Positions 16,225 through 25,659 are shown, numbered from the stretch's first letter. The stretch is DNA of 64,000 bases from an uncultured Prevotella sp. (GCA_900314995.1 OMXK01000034.1:381-64380); one strand, 5' to 3'. Numbers and translations: made by a program. The notes: generated by a model from the sequence alone, not told the origin.

Positions 16225-17175
16225 TCATTTCTTGTTTACTATTACATCACGTACGTTCATATTTGCCGTCTGGGGCAGCAATCCTGCCCTGAGGATGATC
16301 TTCTGTCCCTTTGGCAGCTGGATGAAGTGGGTGAAGCTGGAGGGGATGCCGTTGCGTGTGTCGTTGAGCAGTGCATAGATGGTACGGCGGAGGGGGTAGT
16401 TGCCGTTGTATAGGTAATACTGATAGGGTTTCCAGGAATTGTACTTCTCTGCAGTCTTCATCTTAGAGACGCCCATCACGGATATATTCTTCTTGAAGGT
16501 GACGTTGGTGGTGTCGCGCTTGTCGTTGAGCCAGTTGGATCCGATGATGCCGAGGGCATTCTCATGCTTCTCGACATAGTCGATGACGGCAGCACTCGTC
16601 TGCACGGCTCCGATATTCTTGGCACTGAACTGCTGACCTCCGAGGATGGAGTCGACGCACCAGCGCACGGTGCTTGACAATGGATTGTCGAACACGACGT
16701 CGATTTCGCCAAGTTTGCTGTTTGGATAGAGCTCCTTCCAGGCTGATATTTCTCCCTTGAGGATGCGTGCAAAGTCGTTGACGGTGATGCACGAGTCGGG
16801 ATTGGCATTGTTGACGATGATAGCCAGACCGTCGTACGCGATGGGTATCGCTCTTGGCATGTACTTACGGTCTATCAGATTCTGGCGCTCCTTCTGCGTG
16901 AACTGTCGCGTGGTGAAGGCAAGCCAGGTCTCAAGTCTCATCACCTGCTTTACGGCGTCCTGCTCGTTGATGTAGACAGGGGTGATGGAATCGAGGGTCT
17001 GGGTGGTGAAATAGTATAGCTCTTCGTCGAGGATAGGGTAGAAGCTCTCGTCGGCCACAAAGAAACTAGCCGCTTTTTGGTAGGCTTCCTCCTGTTCAGG
17101 ATTAGGCTTGCTCCCACATGCGTGGAGCAAGCCTAATATCAGTGTTAATCCAACGAATTTGTTGAATGCGTTCAT
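16225..17175 (-). CDS. PstS-like substrate-binding lipoprotein
   Basis: 316 residues. The signal ends in the lipobox LLHAC (Cys 20). The rest resembles the periplasmic phosphate-binding fold: DGLAIIVNNANPDS, then FARILKGEISAW, typical of PstS-type proteins. No pstCAB genes are adjacent. The gene lies between tonB (16 bp away) and the TPR gene, an arrangement seen in other Bacteroidetes, so it may serve the TonB system rather than an ABC importer. Phosphate binding is inferred from the family only. Confidence 0.8.
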   Translation of the reverse strand: MNAFNKFVGLTLILGLLHACGSKPNPEQEEAYQKAASFFVADESFYPILDEELYYFTTQTLDSITPVYINEQDAVKQVMRLETWLAFTTRQFTQKERQNLIDRKYMPRAIPIAYDGLAIIVNNANPDSCITVNDFARILKGEISAWKELYPNSKLGEIDVVFDNPLSSTVRWCVDSILGGQQFSAKNIGAVQTSAAVIDYVEKHENALGIIGSNWLNDKRDTTNVTFKKNISVMGVSKMKTAEKYNSWKPYQYYLYNGNYPLRRTIYALLNDTRNGIPSSFTHFIQLPKGQKIILRAGLLPQTANMNVRDVIVNKK

Positions 17176-17191
17176 TTCAGTTAATCAGCGT

Positions 17192-18025
17192 TTACTGGAG
17201 ACGGAAGGTTACAGGCACGGTGTACTTCACACGTACTGCAGAACCATTCTGCTTACCAGGAATCCAGTGCGGCATGGACTTAACCACGCGCTGTGCCTCC
17301 TTGTCGAGTGAGGGGTCAACGCTCTTCACAACCTTAACGTCGGTGATAGAACCATCACGCTCTACGACGAAGGTCACGATGACACGACCCTGTACACCGT
17401 TCTCCTCGGCTACTACCGGATACTTGATATTCTTCGAGAGATATTCGAACAGGGCTGAGGGACCGCCAGGGAACTGGGGCATTTCCTCTACGACGTCGAA
17501 CACCTTCGTCTCCTCTACCTTCGGGGGCTCTGGCTCAGCGATTACTTCCTTTGCCTTGAGCACCTCACCACCGGCCTCGTCGTTACCCTCAACGTTGAAG
17601 GCACCGATAGCGGTGTTGGTCTCCTGGAGCTCTTCCTGAGACTTCATCTCCTGCTCTTCCTTAACCTCATCGTCCTTCTTGATTTCAGGAACGGTGAAGG
17701 CTACAGAGCTCTTGACGCGCTCAATCTCAATCTTCTCAACTTCGGGCTCATCCTTCTTCTCGACCTTGGCTTCCTTCTTCTCTGCCAGGCTTGCCAGCTC
17801 TACATCAGCCTCGATAGCGGCGTTCTGAGATGCAATGTAGTTCTCGATAGAGACCTTTGCATACACGATTGCTGCAATGGCGATGAAAGCCACAAACATA
17901 ACGATAAGGGCCTTGAGGTTACGGACACCCGTATTCTTGCGCAATTGATAAGCTCCATAAGCCTGGTTCTTACCTTCGAATACAAGGTCGACCCAGCTGT
18001 TGTCTATAAGATCTATTTTTGCCAT
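17192..18025 (-). CDS. tonB: TonB family energy transducer
   Basis: 277 residues. A short cytoplasmic N-terminus is followed by one membrane helix (about 34-56, LKALIVMFVAFIAIAAIVYA). A Glu/Lys/Val-rich periplasmic linker (about 80-185) leads to a C-terminal TonB domain (about 195-277) with MPQFPGGPSALFEYL, GRVIVTFVVERDGS and VKYTVPVTFRL. It passes proton-motive energy from ExbBD to outer-membrane receptors such as the SusC protein at 33839. Downstream of two exbD genes in the same operon. Confidence 0.9.
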   Translation of the reverse strand: MAKIDLIDNSWVDLVFEGKNQAYGAYQLRKNTGVRNLKALIVMFVAFIAIAAIVYAKVSIENYIASQNAAIEADVELASLAEKKEAKVEKKDEPEVEKIEIERVKSSVAFTVPEIKKDDEVKEEQEMKSQEELQETNTAIGAFNVEGNDEAGGEVLKAKEVIAEPEPPKVEETKVFDVVEEMPQFPGGPSALFEYLSKNIKYPVVAEENGVQGRVIVTFVVERDGSITDVKVVKSVDPSLDKEAQRVVKSMPHWIPGKQNGSAVRVKYTVPVTFRLQ

Positions 18026-18051
18026 AGTTCTTTCTACATTTTAGGGGTTAA

Positions 18052-18717
18052 TCATTTAACACCTGCCTTTGCGATGAGGTCCTTGTCTTCCTGGCTCATC
18101 TTGTCGACATTGTCAATGACGTACTTATCAATATTGCTAATGAGCATCTCGTCGAGGGCTGCCACCATGTTCTCATAGGTAGCAGTGTTGAGCGGGCGGA
18201 TGATGACGGTCATCGTCGGAACCTTCTCGCCGGAGGGGAGTTCACCCTTCTTCAGCTTCTTCAGTTCTTCCTGATACTGCTCGTCGGTCATCTTTGAATC
18301 GTGAGCCGCCTTCTTGGCATCGAGTTCCTTCTTTGCCAGCTTGATCTTGGCAATCGGGTTGATACCTTCCTCGGTGGTGTGCTCGTTGAGAACCTTCTCT
18401 ATACCATCCTTACCATAGGTGGTCTCCTTTACGCAGGAGGGGTCGTCATAGTTGGGCAGACCAGCTATGTACCACACCTTGTCGTTGGAACCCAGATAGA
18501 GGGTGATAGTGTGAGAAGCCTTTGTCACCTGCTTCTGCTCTTCATTGAGCTGTGATGTATCGTCGTTCGACGGCATGGTCAGCTGCATAGCCTGCGGCTT
18601 GGCCAGCGTAGTACACAGCATGAAGAAGGTAATCAGAAGCATCATCATGTCTACCATCGGCGTGAAGTTCACGCGGGTATCCATCTTCTTCTGCTTGGAT
18701 AGATTCTTTTTTGCCAT
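18052..18717 (-). CDS. exbD: ExbD/TolR biopolymer transport protein (second copy)
   Basis: 221 residues. The conserved N-terminal segment VNFTPMVDMMMLLITFFML (about 16-34) holds the single membrane helix and the proton-path Asp. A long periplasmic part follows, larger than in E. coli ExbD (about 140 residues), with an inserted Lys/Glu-rich region around 115-165. It follows another exbD by 7 bp; Bacteroidetes often carry paired exbD genes. Forms the stator with ExbB that energises TonB. Confidence 0.88.
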   Translation of the reverse strand: MAKKNLSKQKKMDTRVNFTPMVDMMMLLITFFMLCTTLAKPQAMQLTMPSNDDTSQLNEEQKQVTKASHTITLYLGSNDKVWYIAGLPNYDDPSCVKETTYGKDGIEKVLNEHTTEEGINPIAKIKLAKKELDAKKAAHDSKMTDEQYQEELKKLKKGELPSGEKVPTMTVIIRPLNTATYENMVAALDEMLISNIDKYVIDNVDKMSQEDKDLIAKAGVK

Positions 18718-18724
18718 AATACTA

Positions 18725-19300
18725 CTAGTCGTTTAAACGTTTAACATCGAGGTTTGTAATGAGCTGGAAACGGTTTTCGTTCATATCCTGCAGTTCCGAC
18801 ATCAGCAGCTTGATAGCTGAGTAAGGAGTCTTAGAGTCGCACTTGATGGCGAGCTTGATGTCGGGGTTCACATCACGGGCTGCTGTAACCCATTCCTGGA
18901 ACTCGCTCTTGCCGCCCTTGATACTGTCAAGGGGAAGACCGAGCTTCTGGATTGCTTCACCCATCTTCTCCGGCTCAAGGCTGAGATATTGGGGGAGCTG
19001 AGCCATGCTGGCACCTACCATTGCATCCTCGCGGAAGTGCTTGACCTGGTTTGCGTTGAGCTGTACACCGAACTTGTCGGTCATAGCGTCAAGCATTGCC
19101 TGCATGTTGTTCTTGTTTTCCGTACCGCAGTATACCTTGCCTTCTGGGGTCACCAGAATGTTCAGGACATCCTGCTCTGGAATCTTCAGCTCTGACACTG
19201 AGTTAGGCGCGGTGACTGATACTGGTTCTGGTGTCAAGAATGTTGAGGTCAACATGAAGAAACACAGAAGCAGCGTCATCACGTCTGACATAGGCGTCAT
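18725..19300 (-). CDS. exbD: ExbD/TolR biopolymer transport protein (first copy)
   Basis: 191 residues from the first ATG, starting MTPMSDVMTLLLCFFML, so the conserved Asp and membrane helix are present but almost no cytoplasmic tail. The frame stays open upstream (IQKKDIWID) to the exbB stop without another ATG, GTG or TTG. A rare start such as ATT at 19333-19331, overlapping the exbB stop, would add 11 residues and give a normal tail. Role as for the neighbouring ExbD. Confidence 0.85.
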   Translation of the reverse strand: MTPMSDVMTLLLCFFMLTSTFLTPEPVSVTAPNSVSELKIPEQDVLNILVTPEGKVYCGTENKNNMQAMLDAMTDKFGVQLNANQVKHFREDAMVGASMAQLPQYLSLEPEKMGEAIQKLGLPLDSIKGGKSEFQEWVTAARDVNPDIKLAIKCDSKTPYSAIKLLMSELQDMNENRFQLITNLDVKRLND

Positions 19301-19328
19301 GTCAATCCAGATGTCTTTTTTCTGTATC

Positions 19329-20159
19329 TTAATAAGCCTCGTTGTGGTTGGAATCGTAAGTAGCTGCTACTGTGAAACCAATCTCGTCCATTGCGTAGGT
19401 CAGCTTGTCAATCTTGTTTGAGAAGAAGTTGTAAACAACGGTAGCAACCCAAGAGGTCAAGATACCAGATGCTGTGTTCACAAGAGCCTCAGAAATACCA
19501 GCTGACAGAGCCATAGAGTCAGCACCACCACCTGCAGACAGAGCCTGGAATGATCCGATCATACCGAGCACAGTACCGAACAGAGCGGTCAGAGTACCGA
19601 GAGATACGATGGTAGCAACCATTGCCATGTTCATCTGGAGGGTAGGCATCTCAAGCTGTACAGCCTCCTCGTGAGCCTGCTGGATCTTGGCAATCTTAGC
19701 GGCCTTCTTCAGTGTGTCGTCGCCTTCTACTGTCTGGTACATGCTGATAGTAGAGAGAACCACGTTACCTACTGTACCCTGCATCTTGTTGCAGAGAGCC
19801 TTTGCCTCATCGAACTTCTGAGCCTTGATAAGGTTCTTGACATCAGCAGTAAACTTAGCCAGGTTGATCTTACCAGAAGCTGTGCGGATAGCGAAGAAAC
19901 GCTCGATGCCGAGGCAGATAACGGTGAAGAGAAGGGTGAGGATAAGACCTACAACGAAACCTCCCTTATACACAGTACCAAGCAGGTTTGCGGGGTGACC
20001 ACTGCGGTCGCCGCCTACGAAGTTGTCGGGGTTACCCATTACGAAATACCATACACCATAACCTGCGCAGCAGCAGATAGCGAGGATAATCCATGCAGCT
20101 TTTACACCCTGAAAGCCCGATTTTTTAGCTGGGGCTGCAGCCTTTGTTGTTGTTGCCAT
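19329..20159 (-). CDS. exbB: ExbB/TolQ/MotA proton-channel protein
   Basis: 276 residues with three membrane helices: about 21-40, 67-88 (GGFVVGLILTLLFTVICLG) and 195-245 (MAMVATIVSLGTLTALFGTVLGMIGSFQAL, the MotA/TolQ signature). It forms the proton-conducting channel with the two ExbD proteins. First gene of the six-gene operon; a promoter lies about 72 bp upstream. Confidence 0.9.
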   Translation of the reverse strand: MATTTKAAAPAKKSGFQGVKAAWIILAICCCAGYGVWYFVMGNPDNFVGGDRSGHPANLLGTVYKGGFVVGLILTLLFTVICLGIERFFAIRTASGKINLAKFTADVKNLIKAQKFDEAKALCNKMQGTVGNVVLSTISMYQTVEGDDTLKKAAKIAKIQQAHEEAVQLEMPTLQMNMAMVATIVSLGTLTALFGTVLGMIGSFQALSAGGGADSMALSAGISEALVNTASGILTSWVATVVYNFFSNKIDKLTYAMDEIGFTVAATYDSNHNEAY

Positions 20160-20231
20160 AATGTAATTAATTTTAATTTTTAGTTATGAAAAAATTTAAG
20201 TTTATAAATAGTCTATTCTCAAAACACCTCG

Positions 20232-20239
20232 CAAAGATA
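20232..20239 (-). promoter_or_regulatory. -7 box of the exbB operon
   Basis: TATCTTTG on the minus strand, followed by GC and a leader of about 65 nt to exbB. Bases 20160-20296 hold only this promoter and the end of the aminotransferase region. Confidence 0.65.
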
Positions 20240-20296
20240 ACAAAATAAAGCGGGACACAAGCGTAATTAAGAACTTTTAACTCGGATTTTATTGTT

Positions 20297-21490
20297 TTAT
20301 TTCAATTTTGCGACTGTATCCTTGATTCGTTTCATTGCTTCGACGATATTTTCGTCACTCGTAGCGTAGCTCATGCGGAAGCATTCGGGGTCGCCGAAAG
20401 CATCGCCGCCGACGGTGGCCACATGACCTTTTTCCAAGAGGTACATCGCAAAGTCGGTGGAGTTGCTGATCGTCGTCTCGCCATCGCTCTTGCCATAGAA
20501 GCTGGAGCACTTGGGGAAGAGGTAGAAGGCACCCTCGGGCACATTCACCTCAAGGCCGGGGATTTCCTTGGCGAGGCGCACGATGAGATCGCGGCGGCGC
20601 TCAAAGGCCTGGCGCATGTCCTCTACACACTGTTGGTTGCTGGTGTAGGCAAACTCTGCGGCTTTCTGGCTGACGGAGCATGGGCCGCTGGTGTACTGGC
20701 CCTGCAGCTTGTTGCAGCCTTTCACGATCCACTCGGGGGCGGCAATATAACCGATACGCCAGCCTGTCATGGCGTAAGCCTTGGATACACCGTTGACGAT
20801 GATGGCACGCTCCTTCATACCCTCAAACTGGGCAATGGACTCGTGACGGCCAACATAGTTGATGTGTTCGTAGATCTCGTCGGCCAGCACGAACAGATCC
20901 TCATGGCTGAGGATGACGTCGGCCAGAGCCTTGAGCTCTTCCTTATTATATACGCTGCCCGTAGGGTTGCTGGGCGAGCAGAGGATAATCATGCGGGTCT
21001 TAGGAGTAATGGCGGCCTCTAATTGCTCTGCGGTCATCTTAAAGTTCTGGTCGAAACCAGCTTCCACGATGACTGGCTCACCACCGGCCAGTTTTACCAT
21101 CTGTGGGTAGCTGACCCAGTAGGGAGCGGGGATGATGACCTCTTCGCCTGGATTGACAAGGGCCATGACGGTATTGCAGACACTCTGCTTGGCACCGTTG
21201 GAGACCAGAATCTCGGCAGGTGTGTAGTGAAGGTGGTTCTCGCGCTCCAACTTACGGGCGATGGCCTGGCGAAGATCTGGGTATCCCGGCACTGGCGAAT
21301 AACGTGAGTAGTTCTCGTCGATGGCCAATTTGGCGGCTGTCTTTATATGGTCAGGAGTATTAAAATCAGGCTCGCCGACGCTCATGTTAATCACGTCGAT
21401 ACCCTGAGCTTTCATTTCTGAACTTTTCTGTGACATTGCCAGCGTGGCAGAGGGTGCCAAACGCTGTAATCTGTTGGATAATTGTGCCAT
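20297..21490 (-). CDS. Pyridoxal-phosphate aminotransferase, class I (aspartate aminotransferase-like)
   Basis: 397 residues from the ATG at 21490 (MAQLSNRLQRL). An in-frame TTG further up (21511) lies inside the promoter -7 box, so it cannot be the start. Fold-type I motifs are clear: MSVGEPDF near the N-terminus, SNPTGSVYN, DEIYEHINY, and the PLP lysine in VSKAYAMTGWRIGY. C-terminal RMSYATSDENI supplies the substrate-carboxylate arginine. It transfers amino groups between aspartate (or a related amino acid) and 2-oxoglutarate in the cytoplasm; the exact substrate is not fixed by sequence. Confidence 0.9.
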   Translation of the reverse strand: MAQLSNRLQRLAPSATLAMSQKSSEMKAQGIDVINMSVGEPDFNTPDHIKTAAKLAIDENYSRYSPVPGYPDLRQAIARKLERENHLHYTPAEILVSNGAKQSVCNTVMALVNPGEEVIIPAPYWVSYPQMVKLAGGEPVIVEAGFDQNFKMTAEQLEAAITPKTRMIILCSPSNPTGSVYNKEELKALADVILSHEDLFVLADEIYEHINYVGRHESIAQFEGMKERAIIVNGVSKAYAMTGWRIGYIAAPEWIVKGCNKLQGQYTSGPCSVSQKAAEFAYTSNQQCVEDMRQAFERRRDLIVRLAKEIPGLEVNVPEGAFYLFPKCSSFYGKSDGETTISNSTDFAMYLLEKGHVATVGGDAFGDPECFRMSYATSDENIVEAMKRIKDTVAKLK

Positions 21491-21508
21491 ATTTGATGAA
21501 ATTTTGTG

Positions 21509-21516
21509 CAAAAGTA
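21509..21516 (-). promoter_or_regulatory. -7 box of the aminotransferase gene
   Basis: TACTTTTG on the minus strand, 18 bp before the ATG at 21490, which decides the start. Confidence 0.7.
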
Positions 21517-21591
21517 AGCAAAATAATTCTGAATGCGCAAGAAAAATGTCACTTTTTCGCGTATTGGGCGTAATTCGTGACGATTTGAACG

Positions 21592-22803
21592 CTATTTCAG
21601 GTGAAGGGTGTGCCCCATTCGGTTCTTCTTTGTCTCCAGATAGCGAAGATTATAGGGGTTGGGAGTTACCTCGATGGGGACATTCTCGATGATTTCGAGG
21701 CCATAGGCCTCCAGTCCGACTCGCTTTACAGGGTTATTCGTCAGCAGGCGCATCTTGTGGACGCCCAAGTGGCGCAGCATCTGGGCACCACAGCCGTAGT
21801 CGCGCTCGTCGGGTTTGAAACCCAGGTGGACGTTGGCATCTACGGTGTCGAGGCCTTCTTCCTGTAGCTTATAGGCCGCAATCTTATTCATCAGACCGAT
21901 GCCGCGACCCTCCTGCTGCATGTAGATCACCACGCCTTTGCCTTCTTTCTCAATGGCCTGCATGGCTTTGTGGAGCTGTTCGCCGCAGTCGCAGCGCTTG
22001 CTCCCGAGGATGTCGCCAGTCATACAAGAAGAATGTACGCGCACGAGGATTGGCTCGTCATCCTTCCATTCGCCCTTGATGAGGGCCAGATGTTCCAAGC
22101 CGTTGCTCTTCTGACGGAAGGGGATGAGGCGGAAATGACCGTAATCCGTCGGCATATCTACCTCTTCGCCCACCTCGATGAGCGACTCTTTCTTCAGTCG
22201 GTAGGCAATCATATCCTTGATGCTGATCAGCTTCAGGTTCCATTCCCTGGCAAATGCGATGAGTTCAGGAAGACGGGCCATGGTGCCGTCTTCGTTCATG
22301 ATTTCCATGAGGGCTCCGGCAGGGTAGAGACCGGCCATCTTACAGAGGTCGATGGCTGCCTCGGTGTGTCCGCTGCGGCGCAAGACGCCGTTCTCCTGAG
22401 CATAAAGCGGGTTAACATGGCCGGGGCGCCCGAAGGTCTCGGGAGTGGCGGCAGGATCGGCAAGGGCCTTGATGGTCTCGGCACGGTCGTGGGCAGAGAC
22501 GCCCGTCGTGCAGCCTTCGAGTTTGTCGACAGTCACGGTGAAGGGAGTGCCCAACACAGAGGTGTTGTCCTGCACCTGATGGGGCAGATCCAGTTCCTTG
22601 CAGCGCTCGATGGTGATGGGTGCGCAGAGTACGCCGCGGGCATGTTTCAGCATGAAGTTCACCTTCTCGGCGGTAATCTTTTCGGCGGCGATAATCAGGT
22701 CACCTTCATTTTCGCGGTCTTCGTCATCCACGACAATCACGAAATCTCCTTTCTTGAAGTCTTCTACGGCTTCCTCTATGGTGTTCAGTCTGAAATCTTC
22801 CAT
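21592..22803 (-). CDS. ribBA: Bifunctional 3,4-dihydroxy-2-butanone 4-phosphate synthase / GTP cyclohydrolase II
   Basis: 403 residues. The N-terminal RibB domain (1-205) shows [12 protein letters not shown] and the [12 protein letters not shown] active-site region; it makes the four-carbon unit from ribulose 5-phosphate. The C-terminal RibA domain (about 210-400) has [20 protein letters not shown], with the three zinc cysteines, and QQEGRGIGL; it opens GTP. Both reactions feed riboflavin synthesis. It lies 39 bp after the LptF/G-type gene and is probably co-transcribed. No FMN riboswitch precedes it. Confidence 0.95.
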   Translation of the reverse strand: MEDFRLNTIEEAVEDFKKGDFVIVVDDEDRENEGDLIIAAEKITAEKVNFMLKHARGVLCAPITIERCKELDLPHQVQDNTSVLGTPFTVTVDKLEGCTTGVSAHDRAETIKALADPAATPETFGRPGHVNPLYAQENGVLRRSGHTEAAIDLCKMAGLYPAGALMEIMNEDGTMARLPELIAFAREWNLKLISIKDMIAYRLKKESLIEVGEEVDMPTDYGHFRLIPFRQKSNGLEHLALIKGEWKDDEPILVRVHSSCMTGDILGSKRCDCGEQLHKAMQAIEKEGKGVVIYMQQEGRGIGLMNKIAAYKLQEEGLDTVDANVHLGFKPDERDYGCGAQMLRHLGVHKMRLLTNNPVKRVGLEAYGLEIIENVPIEVTPNPYNLRYLETKKNRMGHTLHLK

Positions 22804-22842
22804 TTCCTTATACCTTATTTATATATAATATAGTAGTTCTTC

Positions 22843-24747
22843 TTAACGGTTTGCCAGTTCCTGTGCCTGGGGAATGATGCGCTCGCTGGTCTGGCGAATG
22901 ATGCGCAAGTCTTTATAAAGGCGCAGTCTGAAGCGTATCATTCTGACATACAGGAATATACCCAACGGCAGCAGTAATCCCGAAATGACATTCATCCATT
23001 TCTTGCGGAATGGGCGGGTATGGGCTCGGACTGCGATGATGGGGTAATTGTTGAGTTCGGAGAGGATCAGTCTGTCGCGGGAGTAGCCCAGATCCTCGAT
23101 GACCTCTTCCAGTTCTTCATTGATGTGCTCTATTTCCTGGTCGTCGCCAGCATGGAAGAACACCTTGACAGGATTAGGCCAGCGCAACAGCTTGTGGTTC
23201 TCGCTATATGCCTCGATATCCTGACTGATTTTTGCCAGCATGTCGGCATCCTCATTATACTTAGGCTCATCGATGATAACTTCCTTGCGGTAGATGTGGC
23301 GTTTCTCGCGAAGACCCAGGAGGCGCATGAGGAGGCTCTTGTACAAATCGATGTTGAAGACCACAGAGTCTTTGTTGGCCTTATAGGTGAAGAATGCCGC
23401 GATGGGTGAGAGGGCCACCGTCGATATCAGCATGCCGAAAGGCACTGTCCATTGTCCCTCTCGCGCCATTCGGTAGCCAGTGTTGTCGAAGATGTAGTAC
23501 ACGATAAACACCAGTACGCTGATAATCACGGGCACACCCAGGCCTCCCTTACGGATGATGGCTCCCAGTGGGGCACCGATAAAGAAGAAGATGACGCACG
23601 AAAGGGCCACCGTGAACTTCTTGATGGCCTCCAGCTGGTGGGAACGGTAGTTGCGATGCAGATACTTTGCGTATTCCATCTTCATCTCCATATCCGACAT
23701 GGCAGACTGGATGTTGGCCATAGCCGACTTTACTGCTGCTTGTCGCATGCCAGGCTTCTTGCGTTCATAGACAGAGTCGTAAGGTGTATTGTCGGCAGCT
23801 ATCTCCTTGACCAGCTTGATGGAGTCCTGCTTGTTCAGTGAACTGGCTCTGAAGGTGAATCTCGTGGCATCCTGGTAATAGGCCAGACCCACACTGTCAT
23901 TGAATTCCTTGATGGAATCGAGGTCGTGCAGGATCTTGTTGAGACTCTTGGCACGTGCGTCTCCTGCCACATCATTCATGTCTGCCAGATTGAAGCCGCC
24001 ATCGAAGTCGAGCACGATGCGTTTAGATGCAAATGTTTCTCTGCGGTAGGGGATATTGGCGCTGTTGGCGAGATCCTGAGAGCGCATGTTCTCAAACCAC
24101 TCGCCGCTATAGAGGTTCAGCAACAGGTGCTTCTTCTCTTCCGTCGACTGCATCATGCCCGAGTCTGCCAGAATGATGGCCTGATCCTCGTAGCTGCCAG
24201 TCTGGCGATAGATCATGATGCCATAGAGCATACCGGTATTCAGGTCTTTCTTCTGCACATAGATGTTGGAGCCGGGAATACCGTCGTAGAAGATACCTTC
24301 CGGGATTTCCAGTTCCGGGCTCTTCTGCTTCATGGAGACCAGCAACTGGTAGAAGGAGAGGTTTGATTTCGGTCCGATCACATCCTGGAAATAGTAGGAT
24401 ATGCCTGAGATGATCAAGACGATGACGATCAGCGGGCGGAAAGCCTGCATCAGCGAGATGCCTGCAGCCTTGATGGCTGTCAGCTCCGAGCTCTCTCCGA
24501 GATTTCCGAATACAATCAGCGATGAGAGCAGGATGGCCAGCGGCAGTGCCTGAGGCAGCAGCATCAGACTCATATACCAGAGGAACTGGGCCATGATGTC
24601 CAGCGACAAGCCTTTTCCGATCAATTCGTCGACATAGCGCCACAGGAACTGCATCATCAGCACAAACTGGCAGATGAAGAAAGTTCCCACGAACAGCAGT
24701 CCGAACTGCTTGGTCATGAAAATATCTAATTTCTTGATCCGGAACAT
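22843..24747 (-). CDS. LptF/LptG family permease (YjgP/YjgQ)
   Basis: 634 residues, much longer than E. coli LptF/G (about 360). Membrane helices lie near 10-30, 50-75 and 100-125 (FRPLIVIVLIISGISYYFQD), followed by a large periplasmic beta domain and further helices at about 380-460 (GAPLGAIIRKGGLGVPV is characteristic). A C-terminal extension of about 170 residues contains one more predicted helix (MNVISGLLLPLGIFLYV). The family moves lipopolysaccharide from the inner membrane. The start ATG is only about 10 nt after the -7 box TACCTTTG, so the leader is very short. Confidence 0.88.
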   Translation of the reverse strand: MFRIKKLDIFMTKQFGLLFVGTFFICQFVLMMQFLWRYVDELIGKGLSLDIMAQFLWYMSLMLLPQALPLAILLSSLIVFGNLGESSELTAIKAAGISLMQAFRPLIVIVLIISGISYYFQDVIGPKSNLSFYQLLVSMKQKSPELEIPEGIFYDGIPGSNIYVQKKDLNTGMLYGIMIYRQTGSYEDQAIILADSGMMQSTEEKKHLLLNLYSGEWFENMRSQDLANSANIPYRRETFASKRIVLDFDGGFNLADMNDVAGDARAKSLNKILHDLDSIKEFNDSVGLAYYQDATRFTFRASSLNKQDSIKLVKEIAADNTPYDSVYERKKPGMRQAAVKSAMANIQSAMSDMEMKMEYAKYLHRNYRSHQLEAIKKFTVALSCVIFFFIGAPLGAIIRKGGLGVPVIISVLVFIVYYIFDNTGYRMAREGQWTVPFGMLISTVALSPIAAFFTYKANKDSVVFNIDLYKSLLMRLLGLREKRHIYRKEVIIDEPKYNEDADMLAKISQDIEAYSENHKLLRWPNPVKVFFHAGDDQEIEHINEELEEVIEDLGYSRDRLILSELNNYPIIAVRAHTRPFRKKWMNVISGLLLPLGIFLYVRMIRFRLRLYKDLRIIRQTSERIIPQAQELANR

Positions 24748-24757
24748 AATCAGCGTG

Positions 24758-24765
24758 CAAAGGTA
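24758..24765 (-). promoter_or_regulatory. -7 box of the lptF/G-type gene
   Basis: TACCTTTG on the minus strand, about 10 bp before the ATG at 24747. Bases 24766-24869 otherwise hold degenerate GAAGAGTGAAG-type repeats and no gene. Confidence 0.7.
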
Positions 24766-24869
24766 CTAAAAATAGCGAAGAGTGAAGCGTGAAGGATGAA
24801 GAATTTGCTCCCGCCTTGATATTATTTAACTATTCTCTTCCTGCGCGCAGGCAATTCATTACTCTTCAT

Positions 24870-25271
24870 TCACAGCCCGCTTGCCCTGTGCAACCTGTCA
24901 AGATTGCTCTCCCAGAGGATCTTGAGCCCGTCGACATCGTCATCTTCGGCAAAGTCGGTAATCAAAAGGGTCAGCAGGTTCGTCAGGTCGCTCTTGTCAA
25001 TGCGCATCTCCCAATAGCAGTCGTCGTCATCTTCATCATATTCCCATTTCAACTTGATATGGTCGTACTTGACATATTCAATCAACTGCGCCTTGCGGGT
25101 GTCATGCTCTGTCCACGGCTCGCCCCAGGTAAAAGTGAACACGCCGTCTTCCTCTGTCACATGGTCTGCTATCCAACGTTCTAGTCCATGTGCTGTGCTG
25201 ATTAGATCCCAAGCAATGTTAAACGACTTGGTTGCCAGAGGGTATTCGATGTCGATACGTTGCTTTCTCAT
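24870..25271 (-). CDS. SRPBCC (START-like) domain protein
   Basis: 133 residues from ATG 25271 (MRKQRIDIEYPL). Longer in-frame reading enters the promoter box, so it is excluded. The sequence follows the START/AHSA1-like fold: FNIAWDLISTAHGLERWIADHV, TFTWGEPW and LKWEYDEDDDDCYWEMRI. Such helix-grip proteins bind small hydrophobic ligands or act as co-chaperones; ligand unknown. The -7 box TATTTTTG is only 4 bp before the ATG, so the mRNA is probably leaderless. Confidence 0.75.
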   Translation of the reverse strand: MRKQRIDIEYPLATKSFNIAWDLISTAHGLERWIADHVTEEDGVFTFTWGEPWTEHDTRKAQLIEYVKYDHIKLKWEYDEDDDDCYWEMRIDKSDLTNLLTLLITDFAEDDDVDGLKILWESNLDRLHRASGL

Positions 25272-25275
25272 GCTG

Positions 25276-25283
25276 CAAAAATA
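25276..25283 (-). promoter_or_regulatory. -7 box for a probably leaderless gene
   Basis: TATTTTTG then CAGC then ATG on the minus strand; transcription should begin at or next to the start codon. Confidence 0.65.
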
Positions 25284-25345
25284 CAAATTTTATCTGAAAT
25301 ACAAAATATTTTCGCGAAAAATTTTGGTAGTTCACAAAAAAGTAG

Positions 25346-25353
25346 TACCTTTG
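25346..25353 (+). promoter_or_regulatory. -7 box of the tRNA-Met transcript
   Basis: TACCTTTG about 98 bp before the tRNA. The leader holds a hairpin (GCAGGCGATTT with AAATCACCTGC, 25353-25379) and no gene. Confidence 0.65.
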
Positions 25354-25450
25354 CAGGCGATTTCGAGAAAATCACCTGCGAAGATGGGCTTCACCTCGGC
25401 AAAAAGCAAGCTTTCTGCTCTCGGCTCGCACCATCCTTGCACCCCAAGAT

Positions 25451-25524
25451 GGCGGGATAGCTCAGCTGGTTAGAGCGCATGATTCATAATCATGAGGTCG
25501 CCGGTTCAATCCCGGCTCCCGCTA
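25451..25524 (+). tRNA. tRNA-Met (CAT)
   Basis: Cloverleaf: acceptor GGCGGGA / TCCCGCT (first pair G-T), D stem GCTC / GAGC, anticodon stem CATGA / TCATG with loop TTCATAA (anticodon CAT), T stem GCCGG / CCGGC around TTCAATC. CCA is not encoded. The absence of a fMet-type unpaired start suggests elongator tRNA-Met; the lysidine-modified tRNA-Ile reading ATA also has CAT and cannot be excluded. Confidence 0.9.
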
Positions 25525-25542
25525 CAGAGATAGGCAGTCAAT

Positions 25543-25590
25543 AAAAGGACTCGGAAGAGAATTATCTTTCAAGTCCTTTTTCTTTTTTTT
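25543..25590 (+). terminator. Terminator of the tRNA-Met transcript
   Basis: AAAAGGACT pairs with AGTCCTTTT (25572-25580), followed by a T-rich run. Confidence 0.7.
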
Positions 25591-25600
25591 ATCCTCAGTG

Positions 25601-25614
25601 CGCAACGCTTTGCG
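25601..25614. promoter_or_regulatory. LacI-type operator, upstream copy
   Basis: CGCAACGCTTTGCG differs by one base from the perfect palindrome at 25806-25819. Its CG-centred form is typical of LacI-family operators. Confidence 0.6.
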
Positions 25615-25659
25615 TATAGGTTTTGCGAGATTTTGTTATGATTATTTTGTTATGATACT

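Noticed and set aside
22804..22842. FMN riboswitch before ribBA
   Set aside because: Only 39 bp separate it from the upstream gene and no FMN-riboswitch motif is present.
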